DNA from: Chlorocebus sabaeus
Lineage: Eukaryota; Chordata; Mammalia; Primates; Cercopithecidae
DNA length: 64,000 nt
Direction of reading: 5' to 3'
Assembly (NCBI RefSeq): GCF_047675955.1
Contig: NC_132904.1
Coordinates: 807,501 to 871,500 of the forward strand
The notes under the pieces are model-generated. The model ran no database searches. It was not told where the DNA came from and saw only the letters and a list, made by a program, of their open reading frames with translations. Shown here one piece after another: positions 33,801-39,093 of the stretch. Numbering within the stretch: position 1 is the first letter of the stretch; each line of letters begins with the position of its first letter. Position numbers and translations under genes: made by a program.

Positions 33801-36147
33801 CCTTCCTGAGGGGACCCAGGGCATGCGGGTACTCATGGTGCATGGATGCGACCTGAGCTGTTGCTGCCCTCAGCTCTGCAGAGCGCAGGAAACAAGGGGA
33901 GGTGAAACCCTGGGCTGTGGGATGGCAGGTGGCAGCTCCCACATGGGGCCTTGCTAGGATCTTTCTGGGCACAACGGAGGCTACCTCATGGGGTAGCAGA
34001 CAGCCAGGGCCACGTGCCACCTGCTCGGCTTGGTACCAGACAATAGCTGCGAGGTGAAGGCGGCTGGCTTCCTTCGGACCCTGGCCTGAGGGGTGCGTTT
34101 TTTGCACAGTTGGACTCAGATCATACCACTTTGCTTATTTTTTAAAAGCATGAGATTTTCCTGTTGCAACTGTTGATTACTCTCACTTTCATTGGCTACA
34201 ACAGCGTGTACACAGTCAGCGCATACCCTGCTGGGTGTCTGCAAGGTTATGAATGTTGAGAAAAGCACTCTTTCTAACATTAAAAATACAGAGAACTTAA
34301 GGATTGTATACCGTAGAATTTGGGGACATAGACATGCAAATTTTTGTTTCATTCTTTGTGCAAATGCCTTTGCCTTTTTAAAGAAAAAAAAAATCACACA
34401 GTTTGCACAGACTTGGAGTTCTGAGAAACAGATAAATGGGGAGAAGTGAGGCACAGGGGCGTCTTGCCTGTGTACGCGGCCCTGGCCTATCCTGTCTGTG
34501 GGTGACACTGTACACTGAGCCACACATGATCTGTGGAGACTCAAGGCTTGGCTCCCCACGCTCTGGTGGGTGTCGGTAGGTGGGGACGCTTCTCACTCCA
34601 GGCTCTTTTCCGGCCCCTGGGGCTCTCAGAGGAGGAGCTGACTGTCTCTTTCTGCTGCTGCTACTGGCAGGTATGGGGGCACCTTCCAGAACGTGTCTGT
34701 GCAGCTGCCCATCACTCTCAACAAATTCTTCCAGCCGACAGAAATGGCTTCTCAGGATTTCTTTCAACGTTGGAAGCAGTTGAGCAAGTGAGAAACCTGT
34801 TGTCCTGTAGGGGTCGGGGGTGGGGATGGGGGTCATTTGAAAAGATGGGCTTTGGTCTCTGGCCTGGCTGAGAAACTCGCCTTTGCTGTTTCTCACAGTC
34901 CACAGCAGGAGGTGCAGAACATCTTCAAAGCAAAGCACCCAATGGACACAGAAGTCACCAAAGCCAAGGTAGGGCATCTGGAGGGACGGCCCCGGGGACA
35001 CGCTGCCTGCAACCCAGCGCCAGGGTCTGGAGGGACGGCCCCGGGGGACGCGCTGTCTGTGACCCAGCGCCAGGGTCTGGAGGGACGGCCCCGGGGAATG
35101 CGCTGCCTGCACCCCAGCGCCAGGGTCTGGAGGGCCATTGCCCGCGACCCAGCGCCAGGGTCTGGAGGGACGGCCCCGGGGGACGCGCTACCCGCGACCC
35201 AGCGCCAGGGTCTGGAGGGATGGCCCTGGACGTGCTGCCCCGCAACCCAGCGCCGGGGTCTGGAGGGATGGCCCTGGACGTGCTGCCTGTGACCCAGCGC
35301 CAGGATCATCATTCTCCTGTTTCTTTGGACAGATCATTGGATTTGGTTCTGCACTTCTTGAAGAAGTTGATCCTAATCCTGCGAATTTCGTGGGAGCTGG
35401 AATCATCCACACGAAAACCACCCAGATCGGATGCCTGCTACGCCTGGAGCCGAACCTGCAAGCCCAGGTCAGGCCCTCAGGAAATGGCTGAACACACTTG
35501 AGTTGCTTTTTATTCTGGCACAATGTACATGGTGAGATGTGTAGCTCTTTAGTGCAGTTCGGTCAGTTTTGATAGATGTTGTGTGCCCGTTTCACCACCA
35601 CCCTGTCAGTACATGGTTGCATCCCAGTCTCCCCACAGCTGGCCACCTGGAGCATCGTCCCGCCACAGAGCAGCCTGGCCCTGGGCAGTGGCTCTCCCAG
35701 CTGTTCCTCTCTGTCACCACGTTGTTCCTTCTCGCCACGTCCCATTCTGTCGATGGACACCTGTCTCCATTTCACTCGGGCGGCACCCAGGAATGCCGCT
35801 GCTGCCCAGGGCCTGTGTGTGGTTAGCGCTACAAGAAGCTGTACCACTTCACACTCCCGCCAGCTACGTACGAGGCGCCAGGCGCTCCCGTGCCAGCCCT
35901 CAGTTTTCATGCTGGCAGTGTGTGTGGTGCTCAAGCCTCTGCCGAGCTGTGGGTGCCTCCAGAGCGCGGTCCCTGGGCGTGGCCCACAGGGTTCTGCATG
36001 GCGGGTCCTGGACCCGAGGGCTGTGTGAGCCTTGGCATGCCCACTGACCCGCTGCACTCTCCGTTTCAGATGTACCGGCTCACGCTGCGGACGAGTAAGG
36101 AAGCCGTTTCTCAGAGATTATGTGAATTGCTGTCCGCGCAGTTTTAG
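738..36147 (+). CDS. AP2A2: AP-2 complex subunit alpha-2 (alpha-adaptin C), exons 5-22, 5' part outside window
   Basis: Spliced coding region of 18 exons: 738-867, 4978-5079, 8718-8826, 9502-9652, 11093-11261, 12538-12675, 16870-17052, 17652-17749, 18087-18318, 18405-18578, 25821-25987, 29423-29505, 32105-32194, 33593-33716, 34671-34787, 34899-34968, 35333-35467, 36070-36147. They join in frame to 782 residues ending ELLSAQF-stop. The family protein is 939-940 residues, so about 158 N-terminal residues lie upstream. The protein is the large alpha subunit of the heterotetrameric AP-2 clathrin adaptor at the plasma membrane. Its trunk scaffolds sigma2/beta2/mu2 and binds phosphoinositide and dileucine cargo; the hinge and ear recruit clathrin and accessory proteins. 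Visible parts are the helical-repeat trunk (to about residue 620), a Pro/Ala/Ser hinge with DLLGLG (exon K), and the beta-sandwich/platform ear with FQRW, the Trp that family structures place in the ligand pocket. No frameshift or stop was found. AP2A1 is excluded because the hinge and the PPPEDPAV segment match alpha-2. Confidence 0.98.
868..3237 (+). other. AP2A2: AP2A2 intron, unique part
   Basis: Mostly unique GC-rich intron with no splice-flanked reading frame matching AP2A2. The short reading frames here have no recognisable product. Confidence 0.65.
3238..3812 (-). mobile_element. Two antisense Alu elements head to tail
   Basis: Alus at about 3238-3520 and 3529-3812, both reversed (gagacagagtctcgctc... 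to cccggc). The sequence acattttcttt precedes each, and acatttcctga follows the pair, so both seem to have inserted at the same duplicated target. The first has the 'cttgagccac' AluY variant. Confidence 0.9.
3962..4354. repeat. 33-bp minisatellite, about 12 copies
   Basis: The unit is cggtgctgtgtcctggagcg + gtaacgggctgcc. Copies differ by single substitutions (agcagtaacag, agtggtaac). It sits in the 4.1-kb AP2A2 intron, about 620 bp before exon B. The unit is a multiple of three, so open frames arise by chance on both strands. Confidence 0.95.
4355..4977 (+). other. AP2A2: AP2A2 intron, unique segment before exon B
   Basis: Unique intronic sequence ending in a TG-rich run and ttctttcag. Nothing further was recognised. 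Confidence 0.6.
4978..5079 (+). CDS. AP2A2: AP2A2 exon B (about residues 202-235), trunk
   Basis: Acceptor ttctttcag, donor AGG|gtaagt, 102 bp, phase 0 at both ends. It encodes GVVTAATSL... to SRLSR. It is symmetrical, so skipping would stay in frame. Confidence 0.97.
5832..6136 (-). mobile_element. Antisense Alu
   Basis: A poly-T run of about 23 nt, then gagatggagtctcactttg... to ctggcc. Full-length, Alu S-like. Confidence 0.9.
6140..6437 (-). mobile_element. L1 fragment, antisense (3' part of ORF2 region)
   Basis: Text such as 'gaggttgagcaacttt', 'ttggctatttggctg' and 'gtgaagtgcctaagtctttt' resembles the reverse of the end of L1 ORF2. Diverged and truncated. Confidence 0.6.
6439..7019 (-). 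mobile_element. Two antisense Alus with shared target sequence
   Basis: Alus at about 6439-6725 and 6737-7019. gggaaactttc (or gggaaacttcc) appears before, between and after them, as target-site duplications. Confidence 0.88.
7083..7403 (-). mobile_element. Antisense Alu
   Basis: A T-rich tail with interspersed C/G, then gagtcggagtctcactctg... to gtccggcc. Confidence 0.9.
7446..7751 (-). mobile_element. Antisense Alu with (ATTT)n tail
   Basis: A (TTTA)n run, then gagacagggtcttgctttg... to gcgcccagcc. Confidence 0.9.
7752..8717 (+). other. AP2A2: AP2A2 intron, unique segment before exon C
   Basis: Unique intronic sequence ending in the tcttacag acceptor. No further feature was recognised. 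Confidence 0.6.
8718..8826 (+). CDS. AP2A2: AP2A2 exon C (about residues 236-271), trunk
   Basis: Acceptor tcttacag, donor CCAG|gtaacg, 109 bp, ending with one base (G) of the next codon. It encodes IVTSASTD... to QCYPPP. Confidence 0.97.
9066..9352 (-). mobile_element. Antisense Alu, short tail
   Basis: tttgagacggagtctccctt... to gtgcccggcc, about 110 bp upstream of exon D's purine-poor leader. Confidence 0.88.
9499..9504 (+). promoter_or_regulatory. AP2A2: Tandem NAGNAG acceptor (cagaag)
   Basis: cccag|aag|ac: both AGs keep frame and differ by one Glu codon. Confidence 0.85.
9502..9652 (+). CDS. AP2A2: AP2A2 exon D (about residues 272-321), trunk; tandem NAGNAG acceptor
   Basis: The acceptor is cagaag, so splicing after CAG gives PPP-E-DPAV and after AAG (exon start 9505) gives PPP-DPAV. 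The donor is GACAG|gtgtgt. It encodes the basic KSKK segment followed by [10 protein letters not shown]. The one-residue choice explains the 939 and 940 residue forms. Confidence 0.96.
10102..10355. repeat. 36-bp minisatellite, 7 copies
   Basis: The unit is cacagcccggagcgtctgcc + tcctctgcccccacca. The last five copies are nearly identical, which suggests recent expansion. In the AP2A2 intron after exon D. Confidence 0.95.
10356..11092 (+). other. AP2A2: AP2A2 intron, unique segment before exon E
   Basis: Unique sequence with a C-homopolymer of about 11 at 11061-11071 just before the acceptor tract. No gene was recognised. Confidence 0.6.
11093..11261 (+). CDS. AP2A2: AP2A2 exon E (about residues 323-378), trunk; GC donor
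   Basis: Acceptor ccacacag, 169 bp, encoding (S)EPNLLVRAC... to VINALK. The donor is AAG|gcgagt, a non-canonical GC site. The next GT (gtaccc, 4 nt on) would break the frame, so the GC donor is required to join the Thr-Glu-Arg start of the next exon. Confidence 0.96.
11262..12537 (+). other. AP2A2: GC-AG intron of AP2A2
   Basis: Donor AAG|gcgagt, acceptor ttccccag. Unique sequence, with one imperfect two-copy repeat of about 70 bp at about 12230-12366 (gcagtgcgct...cctgtgc). No Alu. Confidence 0.85.
12538..12675 (+). CDS. AP2A2: AP2A2 exon F (about residues 379-424), trunk
   Basis: Acceptor ttccccag, donor ATT|gtgagt, 138 bp, phase 0 at both ends. It encodes [10 protein letters not shown]... 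to SIREEI. Confidence 0.97.
12838..13287. mobile_element. Old Alu fragment interrupted by a young cercopithecine AluY
   Basis: A sense partial Alu (12838-12975) is cut by a reversed AluY (12977-13287) flanked by a 14-bp target duplication gaggccctgtcttt (12968-12981 and 13289-13302), after which the older A-tail resumes. The AluY carries cctcgcccggctagt and ggcttgagccac, marks of Old World monkey AluY lineages. Confidence 0.9.
13361..13662 (+). mobile_element. Sense Alu
   Basis: gaccgggtgcggtggctcac... to ctccatctcaaaaa, flanked by gaaaataact duplications. Confidence 0.9.
14015..14297 (+). mobile_element. Sense Alu with clear target duplication
   Basis: ggcgcagtggctcacgcctg... to an A-tail, flanked by aaagactgagcat on both sides. 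Confidence 0.9.
15271..15664. repeat. 35-bp minisatellite, about 11 copies
   Basis: The unit is tcctttcagccgggcgtggt + gctcccccaactccg, alternating ccg/ctg and aactccg/cacactg variants, some as pairs (higher-order). Every copy contains tcctttcag, a decoy acceptor. Confidence 0.93.
15665..16869 (+). other. AP2A2: AP2A2 intron, unique segment before exon G
   Basis: Unique GC-rich intron ending in cccctgcag. Nothing further was seen. Confidence 0.6.
16870..17052 (+). CDS. AP2A2: AP2A2 exon G (about residues 425-485), trunk
   Basis: Acceptor cccctgcag, donor GAG|gtatgg, 183 bp, phase 0 at both ends. It encodes [11 protein letters not shown]... to AAKTVFE, a highly conserved trunk helix pair. 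Confidence 0.97.
17053..17651 (+). other. AP2A2: AP2A2 intron between exons G and H
   Basis: Unique GC-rich intron of 599 bp without repeat families. Confidence 0.7.
17652..17749 (+). CDS. AP2A2: AP2A2 exon H (about residues 486-517), trunk
   Basis: Acceptor gcttcacag, donor TCCAG|gtgaga, 98 bp, ending with two bases of a Ser codon. It encodes [10 protein letters not shown]... to AGDPRS, with the [10 protein letters not shown] motif of large adaptin trunks. Confidence 0.97.
18087..18318 (+). CDS. AP2A2: AP2A2 exon I (about residues 519-595), trunk end
   Basis: Acceptor ccccctag, donor CTG|gtagga, 232 bp. It encodes (S)[12 protein letters not shown]... to VASTDIL, the C-terminal trunk helices. 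Confidence 0.97.
18405..18578 (+). CDS. AP2A2: AP2A2 exon J (about residues 596-653), trunk-hinge junction
   Basis: Acceptor tttccaag, donor ATG|gtgggt, 174 bp, phase 0 at both ends. It encodes [16 protein letters not shown], a KLKKKK basic run, and the start of the disordered hinge ([15 protein letters not shown]). The last codon is ATG (Met). Confidence 0.96.
19451..20370. repeat. Polypyrimidine tract of about 920 bp, (TCC)n/(CCCTCC)n-like
   Basis: The + strand is almost entirely C and T for roughly 0.9 kb, with only isolated purines. It lies in the 7.2-kb intron before hinge exon K. Homopurine on the other strand gives large chance reading frames (Pro/Ser and Arg/Gly/Glu runs). Confidence 0.95.
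20371..22310 (+). other. AP2A2: AP2A2 intron, unique segment
   Basis: Unique intron containing the 56-bp triplication listed separately. No exon was recognised. Confidence 0.55.
21588..21753. repeat. 56-bp tandem repeat, 3 copies
   Basis: The unit is cactgctcacaggagctcca + gtgaggccctccctatgggg + agacactcccagcccc. The three copies are almost identical. Confidence 0.9.
22311..22613 (+). mobile_element. Sense Alu with target duplication
   Basis: ggccgggcgcggtggttcac... to an A-rich tail, flanked by aaaagccatagatg. Confidence 0.9.
22973..23846. repeat. 21-bp minisatellite, about 41 copies
   Basis: The unit is ccccattctgactcccttcg plus c, with variants at the ttcgc/cccgc/ttcac positions and ttcagac replacing ttctgac in some. 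Purine-poor. Long Pro/Ile/Leu/Thr open frames here follow from the 21-bp period. Confidence 0.95.
24213..24474 (-). mobile_element. Antisense Alu, truncated
   Basis: Begins inside the element at tcgccaggctgtag and ends gcgcccggc. Confidence 0.85.
24710..25096. mobile_element. Sense Alu followed by an antisense Alu monomer
   Basis: ggccaggtgtggtgcctcac... to about 24979 on +, then a reversed monomer of about 110 bp (gagacagtctcttgctgtg... to cacccagcc). Confidence 0.82.
25184..25457 (-). mobile_element. Antisense Alu
   Basis: cctcgctctgtcgcccaggc... to gcgcccagcc, with acctcgcccggctaa as in Old World monkey AluY. About 360 bp upstream of exon K. Confidence 0.88.
25821..25987 (+). CDS. AP2A2: AP2A2 exon K (about residues 654-708), hinge
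   Basis: Acceptor ctcttccag, donor GCCAG|gtagtc, 167 bp. It encodes [13 protein letters not shown], a Pro/Gly linker and [11 protein letters not shown] to EDNFA. The acidic and DLL/DVF-type motifs are typical of hinge segments that contact clathrin and partners. Very GC rich. The length is not a multiple of three, so skipping would shift the frame. Confidence 0.97.
26768..27089. repeat. Polypyrimidine (CCCCTC)n tract, about 320 bp
   Basis: ccctccccctcccctccccc-type repeats, almost purine-free, in the intron after hinge exon K. Confidence 0.95.
27090..29422 (+). other. AP2A2: AP2A2 intron, unique segment before exon L
   Basis: Unique intronic sequence, moderately GC-rich. No exon with AP2A2 similarity, no Alu and no RNA gene was recognised. 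Confidence 0.6.
29423..29505 (+). CDS. AP2A2: AP2A2 exon L (about residues 710-736), start of ear
   Basis: Acceptor cccccctag, donor TTTAG|gtatgt, 83 bp. It encodes (R)[13 protein letters not shown]... to EFRQNL, the first beta strands of the appendage sandwich. Confidence 0.97.
29520..31110 (+). mobile_element. Old L1 3' end, sense, broken by two Alus
   Basis: L1-like text: 'aaaaaatgggcaaaag', 'cagtcaaaaccacagcgaga', 'caccaggatggctgttata', 'ggaatattattcagccatga'. Sense Alus at about 29812-30107 and 30109-30391 split it. It carries indels and stops, so it is not functional. Confidence 0.8.
31111..32104 (+). other. AP2A2: AP2A2 intron, unique segment before exon M
   Basis: Unique sequence ending in ccttctag. 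Nothing recognised. Confidence 0.6.
32105..32194 (+). CDS. AP2A2: AP2A2 exon M (about residues 738-766), ear; AT-AC donor
   Basis: Acceptor cttctag, 90 bp, encoding (G)[11 protein letters not shown]... to SDDLQP plus one base. There is no GT donor. The exon runs straight into atatcctt, the U12-type AT-AC donor consensus, and joins exon N in frame as QPNLNLQ. Confidence 0.96.
32195..33592 (+). promoter_or_regulatory. AP2A2: U12-type AT-AC intron of AP2A2
   Basis: The intron begins atatccttgg and ends ...ttccttaacgcacacac. The donor matches the U12 consensus ATATCCTT at all eight positions, and the branch element TTCCTTAAC (33576-33584) is a full match with its A 10 nt before the exon. Only this pair joins QP to NLNLQ in frame; no GT-AG alternative does. 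Confidence 0.93.
33593..33716 (+). CDS. AP2A2: AP2A2 exon N (about residues 768-807), ear sandwich; AC acceptor
   Basis: Preceded by the U12 branch consensus ttccttaac (33576-33584) and an intron ending in ac. Donor TTCAG|gtaaga. 124 bp, encoding (N)[10 protein letters not shown]... to VLNIQF. Confidence 0.96.
34671..34787 (+). CDS. AP2A2: AP2A2 exon O (about residues 809-846), ear; ligand-pocket Trp
   Basis: Acceptor ctactggcag, donor AGCAA|gtgaga, 117 bp. It encodes (R)[13 protein letters not shown]... to FFQRWKQLS. The Trp of FQRW is at about residue 842 in this count. It corresponds to the platform-domain Trp known to bind DPF/W and FxDxF motifs of endocytic accessory proteins. Confidence 0.97.
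34899..34968 (+). CDS. AP2A2: AP2A2 exon P (about residues 848-870), ear platform
   Basis: Acceptor tctcacag, donor AAG|gtaggg, 70 bp. It encodes (N)[14 protein letters not shown]... to TKAK. The 50-bp minisatellite begins within about 10 bp of the donor. Confidence 0.97.
34969..35332. repeat. AP2A2: Short AP2A2 intron made almost wholly of a 50-bp minisatellite
   Basis: The unit is ggtctggagggacggccccg + ggggacgcgctgtctgtgac + ccagcgccag, about 6-7 copies (34975-35306), some shortened. The repeat runs from just inside the donor to about 27 bp before the acceptor. Confidence 0.93.
35333..35467 (+). CDS. AP2A2: AP2A2 exon Q (about residues 871-915), ear platform
   Basis: Acceptor tttggacag, donor CAG|gtcagg, 135 bp, phase 0 at both ends. 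It encodes [14 protein letters not shown]... to RLEPNLQAQ. Confidence 0.97.
35468..36069 (+). other. AP2A2: Last AP2A2 intron with L1-like remnant
   Basis: 602 bp. Around 35,510-35,880 phrases such as 'agaagctgtaccacttcaca' and 'ctcccgccagctacgtacga' resemble a diverged antisense L1 3' fragment. Not certain. Confidence 0.5.
36070..36147 (+). CDS. AP2A2: AP2A2 terminal coding exon R (about residues 916-940)
   Basis: Acceptor ccgtttcag, then [13 protein letters not shown]... to LLSAQF and TAG at 36145-36147. The exon continues as the 3' untranslated region. Confidence 0.98.
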   Translation: MYRLTLRTSKEAVSQRLCELLSAQF

Positions 36148-37700
36148 TCTTGAGGATGGAAGACCAGGCTCGTGTGTCTTGCGTTGTCTTCGTCTGTGCC
36201 GTTTGTCTTCGTGGCCGTCCTGCAGATGAGCACCCCTGCTGCCCCAGACCTCTCCCCTTTGGGCTGGACAGGAACACACGTGTGTGGCTCAGGAAGAAAA
36301 GCTCAGCCTGGACTGCGGCAGCCACGGCAGAAGGTGGATCTTGGGATCAGTTTTTATAAAAATCAAGACAGTTCTGTGGTTGAATCTACAAATTAAAGGG
36401 AAATTAGAAGTTGGCGTGAACGTGGCGTTTGTGGGAGTGTCACTGAGATGGCCCGTGCTGCTGCCCACCCCGCCTCGGAGCCTCTGGGAGCAGCAGTGCC
36501 ACTACATGTGGCGTGGGCTGAGCCTTGGTGTGTGGCTGTTCTGGTGGCTGCACACCTGGCATCGTCCTGGGCCCTTGGGAGGAGCACGGCCGCCCCTGGT
36601 TTTGCTGCAGTCCCAGCTGGACAGTTTTCCCAGGCAGGATTTTAATCTGGACTTTAGAAGCATTTGTATTTGTAATGACTTCTGGCAAAACCACGTGTCC
36701 TGGCTGGATGTAATTGTTTTCCCAGCTCCTGTTTGTGGAGGGCGTCTGTTTTGCTCCTGCAGTCCCCGAGGCCTTAGATGTGCAGCCAGGGAAGGAGCGT
36801 CCTGCTGGCCCCGTGGGGCCCCCAGGACTCCGGGGTAAAGCGTGGGCTGGTGGCGCAGACTCAGGTGTGCTCGTCTCTCTCCTGCCAAGAGTGGGTGTCC
36901 CCAGGCCACGGTGCAGGCTTGAATGCTTCCACTGGCCCTGTGCAGTCATCCCTGGAGGGGCTGTGGAGGAGGGAAGCCTCTGTCGTCAGGAAGTGAAGGG
37001 GCCATGGGCCACACACTGTGCCACCTGCGGCTTGTGTCTCACCTGTCGTCTGGACTCAGCACCCAGGCTGCACGTCTGACACCTGAGAGGCGAGAGAGTG
37101 GGGCTGGCCTAGGAGCCAAGGCTGGGGCCCTGTGCTCTGTCCCCAGGACGGTGGCCTTGTTTATCCTAAACACACCCAGCACGGGTTCCGGCTTCCTGAC
37201 ATGCCGTGGAGGCAGGGAGGGTGGGTGGCCACATGTGCTTGAGCCTGGCCCTCAGCCACCTGCTCCACGGGTCCCTGGGGCAGCTGCGGGAGCTCATGGA
37301 CCCATCAGGTCTCCACAGCTCCCCTGCAGTGTGTGCAGCCCACAATGTCTGTGGCTCTCCTTCCAGCGTGTCGGACTTTGATCACAGGATAGCCATGTCG
37401 GTGGCGTGCACCTCTTGCACTGGCCATTCTGGGTCTGGCGGTGCCAGGTGTCATGACATGCCGCCCTGGGCTTGTGCTGCAGCTGGGTGGTGTGGCCCTC
37501 ATTCTTGTGTTCCAGCTGCTGGGCAGTGCTCTGCCCGTGTGCTGCGCCTGCCGGCTGCGTGTGCTGCCGTGGATCTCCTGCGTCCCTTGACCCCTCCCGC
37601 CATCAGAGGAAAGGCGCCGCTTCTTCCCTGTGTGGCTGCAGAGGGGCCCTCAGTGTGGCACTCCTCGTCAAAGAAAAATAAAGGCTAGAACAGCACCCCA
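36148..37700 (+). other. AP2A2: AP2A2 3' untranslated region
   Basis: About 1.55 kb from the stop to just past the AATAAA at 37677. No in-frame continuation and no Alu. An ATTAAA at 36392-36397 could serve a short alternative form. The exact end is inferred from the signal, not observed. Confidence 0.75.
37677..37682 (+). terminator. AP2A2: AP2A2 poly(A) signal AATAAA
   Basis: Canonical hexamer about 1.53 kb after the stop, followed about 25-35 nt later by a T/G-rich stretch (tttctttgggg). Expected cleavage is near 37,700. Confidence 0.75.
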
Positions 37701-38300
37701 GATCGTGCGCTTTCTTTGGGGGGAAAGCATCCCACGGAACCCTCAGCTCCCCGGGGGCCGTGTGAGGCACAGACCCCAAAGTCCCTGGCCTGTCCTTCGG
37801 CATGTGGGCTCACAGGCAGTGGGCATCAGAAAGTGACCTGCCCTTTGCTCTGCCAGTTTGATTCTGGGCGTGTGGTGGAATTTTTTGGGACTCAGGTCAC
37901 GCGGGAACCCCTCCAGCCTGGCCCCGGGGCTCCCCGCTGTACAGTGTGTTGGGGTGCACCCCAGGGCTCCCTCCTGGGGAACAGGCCAAACCACGTGGGT
38001 ATGAGGAGGCTCCGTGGGGGATCCTCCTGTTGATCTGACAATAGAAGGGGCTCTCGGGCAGATGGGGGTGGCCCCTGGAGGACGGTGGGCTTCGCCAGAG
38101 ATGGGACAGTCCTGGTGGAGGGAGGGCAGGGGCCCAAGGCCAGAGGCAGCTTCTTTTCCCAGCCCAGACCGTCCTGGGGGCAGCCCCGCCCAACCTCAGA
38201 TCCCAGGGGCCCACAGGGTGCAGGTGTGGGCCGGGTGCCTAACGTCTAAGGGACTGGGGAGAGGCAAAAGCAGGGCTCAAGTGCTTAGGGACCAGCCTCT
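37701..38300. other. Intergenic gap between convergent AP2A2 and MUC6 3' ends
   Basis: About 600 bp of GC-rich unique sequence between the two inferred cleavage sites. No repeat, ORF of interest or RNA gene was recognised. Readthrough from either gene would enter the other in antisense. Confidence 0.6.
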
Positions 38301-38319
38301 GTGCCTTGACAAGAACCAG

Positions 38320-38325
38320 TTTATT
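38320..38325 (-). terminator. MUC6: MUC6 poly(A) signal AATAAA (minus strand)
   Basis: TTTATT on the + strand reads AATAAA on the - strand, about 590 nt after the MUC6 stop. It is the only such hexamer I noticed between the stop and the AP2A2 3' end. The MUC6 3' UTR is therefore inferred as about 38,300-38,915. Confidence 0.7.
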
Positions 38326-38915
38326 TGGAGTCTCTGGCCGGGTGACGCCGTCTCCCGAGGACAAGCTGCTGGGGACAGGTGTGGTGCTGGCGGGAGCCTT
38401 CTGCCTGGCTGGGAGCGGGGGTGGCTGCCCTGCCCTCGCTGCCACCCTCTGCCCTCCCTGACTCTGGGGAGCTCCTCTTCTCTGTGTCGGTGACTGCCTG
38501 GACCTCTTGCCCCCATCTCGGCACAGGTCCTGACGGGTCTGGTCCAGCGCCTGCTCTGGCCTCATCTGCAGGGTTCTGGGCCCAGCAGGGCTGGGGCCAA
38601 GTTCAAGGGCTGGGAGGTGTTGGATGGCAGACGGGTGGTTGGGAGTGCCCTGTGTGCCTGGGAGGGTGCGTGGCCACTGCCCGCCTCAGTCCCTCTCTGC
38701 TGGCTCAGGGTCTGCAGGGGTGTGGTGGTCTGGGCCTCTGCTTGGCAGCCCCTCTCCCACCGGTGCCCCAGGTGAGCCACGGCCGGGGGCACTTGGGGGC
38801 CAGGCCTGGTGACCAGGAAAGCAGCTGCCGGCACAAGTGGGAAGCGGGCTGGCGGGTGTTTGTCCTGTCTGTCATCTGCAGTCCTTCAGCCCCAGGAGAG
38901 CAGGCAGCGACCCTG

Positions 38916-39093
38916 CTAGTTTCCACAGGCCACAGAGCTGCACTCGCAGCGGCTGAACACCTGCAGGGTGAGTACGAGCTGCCGGCCAGGCGCGCTGGGG
39001 TCTGGGCAGGGCAGCTCCACCTGCTGCTCATAGGATTGGAGGGGGCGGCAGCAGCCGCAGTGGGCGTCCACCTGCTGGGTGATGGTGTTGTAA
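38916..39093 (-). CDS. MUC6: MUC6 exon 33 coding part, cystine knot end and stop
   Basis: Acceptor tctcggcag. It encodes (S)YNTITQQVDAHCGCC... to CSSVACGN and TAG at 38918-38916. With exon 32 the knot has 11 cysteines, including the CGCC cluster and the terminal CxC. The exon continues as 3' UTR toward 38,300. Confidence 0.97.
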
